Shown: positions 26,433 to 34,445 of the stretch, piece after piece
How positions within the stretch are numbered: the first letter of the stretch is position 1
Layout of the letters: each line of letters begins with the position of its first letter
Source of the DNA: Paradevosia shaoguanensis
GTDB lineage: Bacteria > Pseudomonadota > Alphaproteobacteria > Rhizobiales > Devosiaceae
Direction: 5' to 3'
Length of the DNA stretch: 64,000 nt
Assembly (NCBI RefSeq): GCF_016801025.1
Contig: NZ_CP068983.1
Location: 3,712,501-3,776,500 of the forward strand
The notes under the pieces: generated by a model
What the model was told of the DNA's origin: nothing
What the model saw: the letters and a program-made list of their open reading frames with translations, nothing else
Database searches by the model: none
Made by a program: the position numbers and the translations under genes

Positions 26433-27012
26433 AAAGTGTAGCTCCGCGCCTTCGCGCGCCAACAACGAAGGGCCGGCGCGCCGGCAACCTCCGTGCAGCG
26501 CCATGCGAGGCGAATGGTCCTGTGGGTGTGGCGCCAAATGCGAAATCGAGTCTGGCACCGCTGGTTTGACGGATGGTCAAGGCCGAAAAGAGGGGCATGA
26601 CAAGTGCGCAACCGTTGTCGGTGATTGCGTCGCGTGCTGTCCGCCCTATGGCCATATGACCTCTTCCTAGTGGGCTGGCCGAGGACCTGTCACGGGTCAT
26701 GGCCGCCGTCCGGTCCGCAGGGAACCGAAATTCGTAAGTGAAGCTAAAGCCGCCGCTTTTTGTGTTTCTCCGGCAGCAACGGGCGATTCGACCCGAAATG
26801 TTCAACCGAATGAAACACTCGCTTCAAAGACTAGCCTTTAGGGGTGTTGCAACCAATTGGCAACAGGAAACTCGAAACGGCGGGAAACCCCGACTTTTCC
26901 ACCGGCCATTCTGTTGCGCGGGGCTGAAAAAGAGGCTTAACAACCGGTAACGCCGCAGAATCGCCTTTCCCTTGGGCGATGTCCTCGCCTGCATATAGGG
27001 AGCGTTGGCCAC
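26433..27012. other. Divergent intergenic region between rne and the amidase gene
   Basis: 580 bp without a convincing gene. The part next to rne is expected to be its long 5' leader; it contains GC-rich palindromes near 26476-26485 and 26440-26460 and, further up, GTTGC...GCAAC near 26845-26865. A minus-strand open frame over 26368-26805 overlaps the rne start and shows no family features. The amidase promoter should lie near 26930-27000. Confidence 0.5.
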
Positions 27013-28257
27013 TTGTTCAAATCCGCCGTAATCGCGGCTGTCGCGCTGCTAATCACCGCCGTTTCCGCCTTCGCGCAGGAACCGCCGGCCAATCCGCTCC
27101 CGGAAGTCCTCGACGCCCGTGTCTCCACGACGCCGCAGCGCGCCCGTCTGGTGCTCGATCTTGCGGCGCCGACGCAGTTTGCCATCGTCTCGCTGGATAA
27201 TCCCAACCGTATCGCTATCGACGTCAAGGCGTCCGGGCTCGAGTTCACCGAGCTCACCCCGGTCGCCGGCGAGGGCATCGTGGCCTCCTACAATGTCGAA
27301 ATGGCCGAGTCGGGCAGGGCGCGTACCACGCTGACGCTTTCCGCCCCCGCCCAGGTGCAGCAGGCCTATGTCCTCGATCCCTTCGCCGACCAGCCCGCGC
27401 GGCTCGTCGTCGATATCATTCCGATGGACCCGGCCGGTTTCGCCGCCAAGGTGGCCGCCGACCTGGCGGCCTCCACCGTCAAGCAGCAGGCCGACATGGC
27501 CGCGGACGAGCCCACGCGCCCCGGCGCCTCCAATATTGAGGCCAAGACGCGGCCGCTCGTCGTCATCGATCCGGGCCATGGCGGCGTCGATAGCGGCGCG
27601 CGCGGTCCAGATGGCGTCATGGAAAAGGACCTCGTCCTTGCCTTCGCGCTCAAGCTCCAGGACCTTCTCACCGAGTCCGGCCGGTTCGACGTAGCGTTGA
27701 CGCGCGAGGATGACAGCTTTCTCAAGCTCGAGGACCGCGTGGCGCTGGCGCGCCAGAACAAGGCGGACCTTTTCATCTCGATCCATGCCGACAGCTTCCA
27801 GCAGCCCGATATCCGCGGCCTGAGCGTCTATACCCGTGACGAGAACGCCACCGACGTGCTCGATCGCGTGCTGGCAGATACCGAGAACAAGGCCGATATC
27901 ATCGCCGGCCTCGCCCCGCCTGAAAGCGCGACGTCTGTCGTCGATCTACTCGTCGATCTCATGCGCCGCGAAATGCGCCGGCAATCCTACGAGGCGGCGC
28001 AATCGATCGTGCACCAGGTCGAGCCCAGCGTGGCGCTGCGCAAATTCCCGGTGCGGCAGGCGAACTTCCTCGTGCTGCAGGCGCCGGACGTGCCCTCGAT
28101 TCTGGTCGAGCTGGGCTTCCTCTCCAATGCCCATGACATCGCCAATCTCCAGCAATCCGGCTGGCAGGATCGGACGGCCGAGGCTGTGGCGCGCGGCATT
28201 TCGGCCTATTTCGATGAACTGGCGCAGGGCAACGAGCAGGCGAGCGCCGAAAAGTGA
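27013..28257 (+). CDS. amiC: Periplasmic N-acetylmuramoyl-L-alanine amidase (AmiC type)
   Basis: A 414-residue zinc amidase that cuts the lactyl-Ala bond of peptidoglycan during cell separation. It has a signal peptide (about 1-22, AFA-Q), an AMIN domain (about 35-140) that targets septal wall, and an Amidase_3 domain with VVIDPGHGGVDSGARG (zinc His), a conserved Glu in EKDLVLAFALKL, ISIHADS and VELGFLSNAHD. The start is TTG 27013; AGGGAG lies about 10 bases upstream and the signal peptide begins there. PBP1A follows 130 bp later, a conserved cell-wall pairing. Confidence 0.93.
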   Translation: MFKSAVIAAVALLITAVSAFAQEPPANPLPEVLDARVSTTPQRARLVLDLAAPTQFAIVSLDNPNRIAIDVKASGLEFTELTPVAGEGIVASYNVEMAESGRARTTLTLSAPAQVQQAYVLDPFADQPARLVVDIIPMDPAGFAAKVAADLAASTVKQQADMAADEPTRPGASNIEAKTRPLVVIDPGHGGVDSGARGPDGVMEKDLVLAFALKLQDLLTESGRFDVALTREDDSFLKLEDRVALARQNKADLFISIHADSFQQPDIRGLSVYTRDENATDVLDRVLADTENKADIIAGLAPPESATSVVDLLVDLMRREMRRQSYEAAQSIVHQVEPSVALRKFPVRQANFLVLQAPDVPSILVELGFLSNAHDIANLQQSGWQDRTAEAVARGISAYFDELAQGNEQASAEK

Positions 28258-28387
28258 TCGGCATTTTCCTGCGCCCGGGGGCATCGTTACACAATTGCCA
28301 CAGCGTCGCGTGCCGCGCGTCTGCTATGATTCCTGAACTAAATCAGGCGGCTCCGCAGGGCGTCGCACCTATTCGGATAAGGTACTG

Positions 28388-30817
28388 ATGCTCCGCTTGC
28401 TCGGCTGGATGTTCGGTTTCGCAGTTTTCTGCGCGTTCGGCCTCATCGTTGTGGCCGTCGTCTATCTGCAGAACCTCACCAACGATCTGCCGGACTATAC
28501 GATCCTCAAGGACTACCAGCCGCCCGTCACGACGCGCGTTCATGCCGCCGACGGCACGCTCCTGGCCGAATATGCCCGCGAGCGCCGGCTCTTCCAGCCG
28601 ATCGAAACCATCCCGGCGCCGGTGATCCAGGCCTTCATCTCGGCCGAAGACAAGGATTTCTATTCCCATAACGGCATCGCGCTCGATGGCATCATCCGCG
28701 CCCTGCGCGACAACCTCATGGCGCGCGCCGAGGGTAACACGGCCATCCAGGGCGGCGGTTCGTCCATCACCCAGCAGGTGGCCAAGAACTTCCTGCTGAC
28801 CTCCGAGCAGACCTGGGATCGAAAGATCCAGGAAGCGCTGCTGGCCATTCGCATCGAGGCGACGTTCTCCAAGGACAAGATCCTCGAGCTCTACCTCAAC
28901 GAAATCTTCCTCGGCCTCAATTCCTATGGTGTGGCCGCGGCCGCGCTCAACTATTTCGACAAGGCGCTCTACGACCTCAAGCTCTCGGAAGTCGCCTATC
29001 TCGCCGCGCTCCCCAAGGGCCCCAACAACTACCACCCGTTCCGCCGGCCCAAGCAGGCCATCGAGCGCCGCAACTGGGTGCTCGATCGCATGGCCGAGAA
29101 TGGCTACATCACCGTGGCGCAGGCCGAAGAGGCCAAGAAGGACCCGCTCAACGTGGTTCCGCGCGCCTCGGGCAGCCAGGTCTATTCGGCCGAGTATTTC
29201 ACCGAGGAAGTCCGCCGGCAGCTTGCCTCGATGTATGGCGAGGAGCAGCTCTATGGCGGCGGCCTGTCGGTGCGCACCACGCTCGTGCCCAAGCTCCAGG
29301 AATATGCGCGCAAGTCGCTCATGGATGGGCTGATCGGCTTCGATCACCTCAAGGGTTATCGCGGTCCGGTCGCGAGCATCGAGCTCGATGGCGACTGGGG
29401 CGCCGACGTCTACAAGATCGTCCCCCTGCGCGACGTGCCCGAATGGCAGCTCGGCGTGGTCCTCCAGATGGGCGACAACGACGCCACGATCGGCCTGCGC
29501 CCCGGCACCAATATCGATGGCGGCATGATGCCCGACCGGGTCACCGGCCAGCTCGCCGGCCCCGATACGAAGTGGATCAGCAAGAAGCTCTCGAGCATCC
29601 TCAATGTCGGCGACGTGGTCTATGTCTCGCCGGTCGATGGCAAGGCCGGCAACTACAAGCTCGAGCAGGTGCCCGAGATCGAGGGCGCGCTCGTCGCCAT
29701 GGACCCGCGTACCGGGCGCGTACTCGCCATGGTCGGCGGCTTCTCCTTTGCCGAATCCGAGTTCAACCGCGTGACCCAGGCGCTGCGGCAGCCCGGCTCC
29801 TCGTTCAAGCCCATCGTCTATTCGGCCGCGCTGGACAACGGCTATACGCCGGCCTCGATCATCCTCGATGCGCCCGTGGAGATCGTCAACGGCGACGGCA
29901 GCGTCTGGCGGCCCGAGAACTACGCCCAGCGCTTCTACGGCCCACAGACGCTGCGCCGCGGCATCGAGAACAGCCGTAACGTCATGACCGTGCGCCTCGC
30001 CAAGGATATCGGGATGCCGCTCATCGCCGAATATGCGCGGCGCCTGGGCGTCTACGACAACCTCACCCCGGTTCTCGCCATGGCGCTCGGCGCCGGCGAG
30101 ACCACCGACATGCGCATGACCGCGGCCTATGCGACCATCGCCAATGGCGGCCGCAAGATCGTGCCGACCCTCATCGACCGCATCCAGGATCGCTACGGCA
30201 AGACCGTCTATCGGCATGACCAGCGCATCTGCGACGGCTGCAACGCCGCCTCATGGGTCGGCCAGCAAGAGCCGTTGATCGTGGACAATCGCGAGCAGGT
30301 GCTCGATCCGATGACGGCCTACCAGATCACGTCGATGATGGAAGGCGTCGTGCAGCGGGGTACCGGCACCTATGCCAAGCGCCTCAACCGGCCCGTGGCC
30401 GGCAAGACCGGCACGACCAACGACTACAAGGACGCCTGGTTCGTCGGCTTCACGCCCGAGCTCGCCGTCGGCGTCTATATGGGCTACGACCGCCCGCGCT
30501 CGATGGGTGGCGCCTCGACCGGCGGCGAAGTGGCAACGCCGATCTTCACCGAATTCATGGAGAACGCGCTGCGCGGCACTCCGCCCACGCCCTTCAACGA
30601 GCCGCCCGGCATGCACGAGGTCTGGATCAACCAGGCGACCGGCGTGCAGACCGGTGGCGGCGGCGTGCTCGAGGCCTTCAAGCCGGGTAGCGGCCCGAAT
30701 CTTGCGACCTCCGTGGTCGGCGTCGGTGTCGACTACAGCCAGCAGCGCACCGGCGATCTCCAGCCCGAACCGGGCTACGACCCCAACCAGCCGGTCGGCG
30801 CCGCAGGAATGTTCTGA
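28388..30817 (+). CDS. mrcA: Penicillin-binding protein 1A, bifunctional
   Basis: An 809-residue inner-membrane enzyme that polymerises and cross-links peptidoglycan. After a transmembrane anchor (residues 4-27) comes the GT51 glycosyltransferase with SAEDKDFYSHNG, GGSSITQQVAKN and KEILELYLN-type segments; a middle OB-like region follows, then the transpeptidase with catalytic Ser471 in SSFK, SRN and KTGTTND. It ends in a short Pro/Gly-rich tail. It is downstream of the amidase gene, and one base separates its stop from the GTG start of the deformylase-like gene, suggesting one transcript. Confidence 0.95.
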   Translation: MLRLLGWMFGFAVFCAFGLIVVAVVYLQNLTNDLPDYTILKDYQPPVTTRVHAADGTLLAEYARERRLFQPIETIPAPVIQAFISAEDKDFYSHNGIALDGIIRALRDNLMARAEGNTAIQGGGSSITQQVAKNFLLTSEQTWDRKIQEALLAIRIEATFSKDKILELYLNEIFLGLNSYGVAAAALNYFDKALYDLKLSEVAYLAALPKGPNNYHPFRRPKQAIERRNWVLDRMAENGYITVAQAEEAKKDPLNVVPRASGSQVYSAEYFTEEVRRQLASMYGEEQLYGGGLSVRTTLVPKLQEYARKSLMDGLIGFDHLKGYRGPVASIELDGDWGADVYKIVPLRDVPEWQLGVVLQMGDNDATIGLRPGTNIDGGMMPDRVTGQLAGPDTKWISKKLSSILNVGDVVYVSPVDGKAGNYKLEQVPEIEGALVAMDPRTGRVLAMVGGFSFAESEFNRVTQALRQPGSSFKPIVYSAALDNGYTPASIILDAPVEIVNGDGSVWRPENYAQRFYGPQTLRRGIENSRNVMTVRLAKDIGMPLIAEYARRLGVYDNLTPVLAMALGAGETTDMRMTAAYATIANGGRKIVPTLIDRIQDRYGKTVYRHDQRICDGCNAASWVGQQEPLIVDNREQVLDPMTAYQITSMMEGVVQRGTGTYAKRLNRPVAGKTGTTNDYKDAWFVGFTPELAVGVYMGYDRPRSMGGASTGGEVATPIFTEFMENALRGTPPTPFNEPPGMHEVWINQATGVQTGGGGVLEAFKPGSGPNLATSVVGVGVDYSQQRTGDLQPEPGYDPNQPVGAAGMF

Positions 30818-30818
30818 C

Positions 30819-31316
30819 GTGGCTTTCGTCACCTATCCGCATCCCGTCCTCGCCCAAAAGGCCGAGGCGGCCACGGTCGACGCTACGCTCCTCGCCATCG
30901 GCGAACGCCTGCGTGCCGCTGCGATCGACGCCCGCGCCTATGGCCTGGCCGGCGCCCATATCGGCGAAGCCGCGCCTGTCATCGTCCTCAACGTCGCGCC
31001 CGACGCCCCGAAGGCCGACTACCGCCTCTTCTTCAATCCGCGCGTCTCCGCCGTCGCCGACGAGGTCGAAGCCGGCACGGAAGGCTCCGTCTCGCTCCCC
31101 GGCGTCGAAGTCGCGGTAGAGCGCCCGATCTGGGCCGAGATCGCCTACGAGGATGCCGACGGGGCAGGGCGTACGGAACGGTTCGAGGGGTTCCTCGCCC
31201 GCTGTGCGCTGCACGAAATCGACCAGGTCGACGGCGTCTTCTTCCTCGATCGCCTGTCGCGGCTCAAGCGCGACATGGTGCTCAAGAAGTTCTTGAAGCG
31301 GCAGCGTCTGGGTTGA
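30819..31316 (+). CDS. Degenerate peptide-deformylase-like protein
   Basis: A 165-residue protein with the deformylase fold order but altered catalytic motifs. Motif 1 GLAAxQxG reads GLAGAHIG (42-49). Motif 2 EGCLS reads EGSVS (88-92), so the metal-ligand cysteine is Ser90. Motif 3 HExDH reads HEIDQ (132-136), so one metal His is Gln136 while Glu133 remains. Two of three metal ligands and the motif 1 Gln are lost, so normal deformylase activity is unlikely. It starts at GTG one base after the mrcA stop. A regulatory or scaffolding role is possible but unproven; a canonical def should exist elsewhere. Confidence 0.82.
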   Translation: MAFVTYPHPVLAQKAEAATVDATLLAIGERLRAAAIDARAYGLAGAHIGEAAPVIVLNVAPDAPKADYRLFFNPRVSAVADEVEAGTEGSVSLPGVEVAVERPIWAEIAYEDADGAGRTERFEGFLARCALHEIDQVDGVFFLDRLSRLKRDMVLKKFLKRQRLG

Positions 31317-31372
31317 TCGCGGCCGCGGTCTCGCCTAGATGACAGCTCGAAGAGAGAGAAACAGGACTGCAA

Positions 31373-32486
31373 ATGCGCGCGGAAATGGAAAAGGTCATCG
31401 GCGAGATCGAGCAGGTGGTAAGCCTGCTGAGGAGGCATCTTTGACTGGGATACTGCCCAGCCTCGCCTAGACGAACTCAACGCCCGATCCGAATCCCCCG
31501 ACTTCTGGAACGACCCTGAAAAGGCTCGCGAGCTCATGCGCCAGCGCGATGAGCTCGACGTGCAGATCAAGGCGGTCAAGGAGCTGGAGAACGGCATCCG
31601 GGACAACAGCGAACTGATCGAGATGGGCGAAGCCGAAGGCGACGCCGAGATTGTCTCGGAGGCCGAGAAGGCCCTGTTCGCCCTGCGTGACATCGCTCAC
31701 CGCCGCCAGATCGAGACGCTGCTCTCGGGCGAAGCCGATGCCAACGACGCCTATCTCGAAATCCATTCGGGCGCCGGCGGCACGGAAAGCCAGGATTGGG
31801 CCTCAATGCTCCTGCGCATGTATACGCGCTGGGCCGAACGCCGCGACTTCAAGGTCGAGACCATGGAATTCCATGCCGGCGAAGAAGCGGGCATCAAGTC
31901 TGCCACGCTCAAGATCACGGGCCACAATGCCTATGGCTGGCTCAAGACCGAAAGCGGCGTGCACCGTCTGGTCCGCATCTCGCCCTACGATTCGCAGGCG
32001 CGCCGGCACACGAGCTTTTCGAGCGCGTGGGTCTTTCCGGTAGTCGATGATACCATCGACATCCAGATCAACGAGGCCGACCTCAAGGTCGATACCTATC
32101 GTTCGTCCGGCGCCGGCGGCCAGCACGTCAACACGACGGACTCGGCCATCCGCATCACGCACGTTCCCTCGGGGATCGTCGTGGCCTGCCAGCAGGAACG
32201 CAGCCAGCACAAGAACCGTGCAACGGCCATGAACATGCTCAAGGCGCGGCTTTATGAAGTCGAGCTGCAGAAGCGGGAAGAGGCGGCCAATGCCGCGGCG
32301 GCCAACAAGACCGATATCGGCTGGGGCCACCAGATCCGTTCCTACGTCCTGCAGCCTTACCAGATGGTCAAGGACCTGCGCACGGGCGTTGAAAGCAGCC
32401 AGCCCTCCGTGGTGCTGGACGGCGACCTCGATCCCTTCATGGAAGCTTCGCTCGCCGCAAGGCTTGATGGCGCAGCGAACGTGTAA
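31373..32486 (+). CDS. prfB: Peptide chain release factor 2, with programmed +1 frameshift
   Basis: RF2 (370 residues after frameshifting), which ends translation at UGA and UAA. The first 23 codons (31373-31441) end at an in-frame TGA (31442-31444); skipping base 31442 joins them to the long frame GAC TGG GAT. Both halves match RF2: [20 protein letters not shown], then [28 protein letters not shown]. The peptidyl-hydrolase motif GGQ is at 248-250, and the stop-recognition tripeptide is Ser-Pro-Tyr (203-205) rather than SPF, which I recall as usual in this class. Annotation of only the second frame would lose the N-terminus. Confidence 0.96.
31430..31445 (+). promoter_or_regulatory. prfB recoding site
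   Basis: AGGAGG (31430-31435), three bases (CAT), then CTT-TGA-C. The internal Shine-Dalgarno-like element at the same distance from the shift codon as in E. coli promotes slippage when RF2 is scarce, giving autoregulation. Confidence 0.95.
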
Positions 32487-32499
32487 GACCTGAACTTTA

Positions 32500-32530
32500 G
32501 GATGTTGGCGGTGCTCTACCGCCGACATCC
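32500..32530. terminator. Terminator-like hairpin between prfB and the M23 gene
   Basis: A 13-bp stem GGATGTTGGCGGT/ACCGCCGACATCC with a GCTCT loop and one G-T pair, 14 bp after the prfB stop and 11 bp before the end of the convergent M23 gene. No T-run follows on either strand. Confidence 0.65.
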
Positions 32531-32540
32531 GCCGATGATC

Positions 32541-33716
32541 TCAAACTGCCGCAAACTGCTGCAATCGCGTCCCGACATTAAGAAACTGCTGCGGGTTCAC
32601 CGCGTTCTCATCGCGCCGTACCTCGAAGTGCAGATGCGGCCCGGTCGAGCGCCCGGTCGACCCCACCTTGGCAATCGGCGAACCCGTCGCCACCACCTGG
32701 CCCTCCTTCACGAGGAACGCCGAGAGGTGCGCGTAGCGCGTGATCAGTCCGTTGCCGTGGTCGATCTCGACCATGTTCCCATAGCCCGATTGCTGCCCGA
32801 CGAACGTCACTTTTCCCGCGCCGGCGCTGAGCACCGACGTCCCCGACGGCGCCGGAAAGTCGATACCCGAGTGGAACGCCGAGCGCCCCGTAAACGGATC
32901 GCGCCGATTGCCGAAGGTCGAGCTCTGCCGCAACGCGCCGTCGAACGGCTTGTGCACGGGTGCCGCGTCGATGGCCTCGCGCGCCGATTTGAAGCGGAGC
33001 AGGGCGGACATCACCGTATTGGCGTCATCCACCAGGTCGTCGCTCTGTGCTCCTGCAACCGGCGGCAACAGCGGCCCGCCGACAGCATCCTCGGTGAAGT
33101 TCGGCTTGATACCGATACCCTGCAATTCCGTCACGATGGCATCGGCCGATTGCGTGGCCGATTGCGAGATCGAAGCCAGCACCGTGCGCGATTCATCGAG
33201 CATCTGCTGAACGTTGGACGCAGCTGCTGCGGCCTGTTCTTCCGTAGTCCCGGCCAGCACAGGGCTTGCAGGGGCAGGCAGAGAGGCGTTCTGCACCGGC
33301 GCAGCGGTCGTCAGCCCCAGCTCGTTGGCCTTCTCGGCGAGCGCCTTTACGTATTGATGCTGCTCGGTCAGCACTTCCTGCTGCTGGGTGATTTCCTGAA
33401 GCTGCAGGTTGATGTCGCCCGCCTGGGCGTAGTTGCGCGAATGCAGCCGGTCGACTTCGAGGCGAAGCTGCGCCACGCGCTCCTCATAGGCCGAAATGAC
33501 CTGACCGTTCTGGCCGTTGATGATGGTGGAGATGTCGGGGCTCATGAGGAAGCCCACCAGCGTCAGGGCGTTGGTCGCCAGGAGCCCGGCAACGAGACAG
33601 TAGAACAGGCGAGGGCTGATGCCCGCCTCGTTCTTTTTCGGGCCGGCATCCTTCCTGGATCGACCGAAGCGCTTCGCATGGGTTTCTTCCCGCACGCGCC
33701 AATCTCCCGCACGCAT
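32541..33716 (-). CDS. M23 (LytM) family peptidoglycan metallopeptidase, membrane-anchored
   Basis: A 391-residue protein. A basic cytoplasmic N-terminus, one transmembrane helix (about 37-58), a coiled-coil region (about 75-130), an Ala/Gln linker and a C-terminal LytM domain. Zinc motifs are present: HSGIDFPAPSGTSV (HxxxD) and the catalytic HLHFEVRRDENAVNPQQFL, with YAHLSAF between. It therefore looks like an active endopeptidase rather than a degenerate EnvC-type activator. It is transcribed toward prfB. Confidence 0.92.
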   Translation of the reverse strand: MRAGDWRVREETHAKRFGRSRKDAGPKKNEAGISPRLFYCLVAGLLATNALTLVGFLMSPDISTIINGQNGQVISAYEERVAQLRLEVDRLHSRNYAQAGDINLQLQEITQQQEVLTEQHQYVKALAEKANELGLTTAAPVQNASLPAPASPVLAGTTEEQAAAAASNVQQMLDESRTVLASISQSATQSADAIVTELQGIGIKPNFTEDAVGGPLLPPVAGAQSDDLVDDANTVMSALLRFKSAREAIDAAPVHKPFDGALRQSSTFGNRRDPFTGRSAFHSGIDFPAPSGTSVLSAGAGKVTFVGQQSGYGNMVEIDHGNGLITRYAHLSAFLVKEGQVVATGSPIAKVGSTGRSTGPHLHFEVRRDENAVNPQQFLNVGTRLQQFAAV

Positions 33717-33764
33717 ACTGAATACATGCGTCAGGATCGCAAATCATGGTTAATGAATGCGAAA

Positions 33765-34244
33765 TCAGGCCTTGGCGTTGAGCGCGCGGGCGGCTTCCAG
33801 CACTTCGTCGGCGTGCCCCTTCACGCGCTTGACCGTCCAGATATTGGCAATCTTGCCGTCAGGACCGACAAGTATCGTCGTCCGCACCAGTCCGAGATAC
33901 TCGCGCCCGAAGGTTTTCTTGGGCTGCCAGAGGTCGAAGGTGGCGATGGCCTTGTGGTCGGGATCGGCGCCAAGGATCGGCTTGAGGTCGTATTTCGCCC
34001 GGAAGCGGGCATGGCTGGCGACTGAATCTTCAGAAATTCCGACCAGCTTGGTATTGGCCGCAGAAAATTCGTCGGCGAGACGGCTGAATTCGACGTTTTC
34101 GTTCGTGCAAGTCTCGGTATCGTCGGTGCCGTAGAAGTAAAGCACGACGGCGCTGCCTTTATTGGCGGAGAGACGGAAAGGCGCTCCGCCATCGGTATCG
34201 ATCTCGAAATCAGGAGCCTTGGAGCCAATTGCGATCGCTGACAT
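33765..34244 (-). CDS. bcp: Peroxiredoxin of the BCP/AhpC-TSA group
   Basis: A 159-residue thioredoxin-fold peroxidase. The peroxidatic cysteine is Cys46 in FYGTDDTETCTNENVEFSRL. The usual PxxxTxxC motif has Gly39 in place of Pro while Thr43 and Cys46 are kept. There is no BCP-type resolving cysteine five residues later, so it would need an external thiol (1-Cys). The rest fits the family: SAVVLYFYG, LVGISEDSVASHARFRAKYDL and RTTILVGPDGKI. It is divergent from the large DUF3971 gene. Confidence 0.88.
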   Translation of the reverse strand: MSAIAIGSKAPDFEIDTDGGAPFRLSANKGSAVVLYFYGTDDTETCTNENVEFSRLADEFSAANTKLVGISEDSVASHARFRAKYDLKPILGADPDHKAIATFDLWQPKKTFGREYLGLVRTTILVGPDGKIANIWTVKRVKGHADEVLEAARALNAKA

Positions 34245-34445
34245 GGTCGATTTCTCCTAAATCCCCTTGAAGACAGGCAAAACGGGGTGTTGATGCCATA
34301 TTCGAGCCAGTATCATCGGGCAAGTGGCGGCTTGCACCGGTTGATTCTCGGCGGTGGACCCAGACACTCCACCACTAGCGGCCGGGCATTGAGTCGGAAA
34401 CCAGTGAACGCAATCAGTCAGGCAAGCCCCCCGCGCACGCGGTCT

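Noticed and set aside
26368-26805. Minus-strand frame of 145 codons before rne
   Set aside because: It overlaps the rne start in another phase, has no ribosome site and lies where a long rne leader is expected.
28343-30217. Minus-strand open frame of about 620 codons
   Set aside because: Shadow of mrcA, whose transglycosylase and transpeptidase motifs are on the plus strand.
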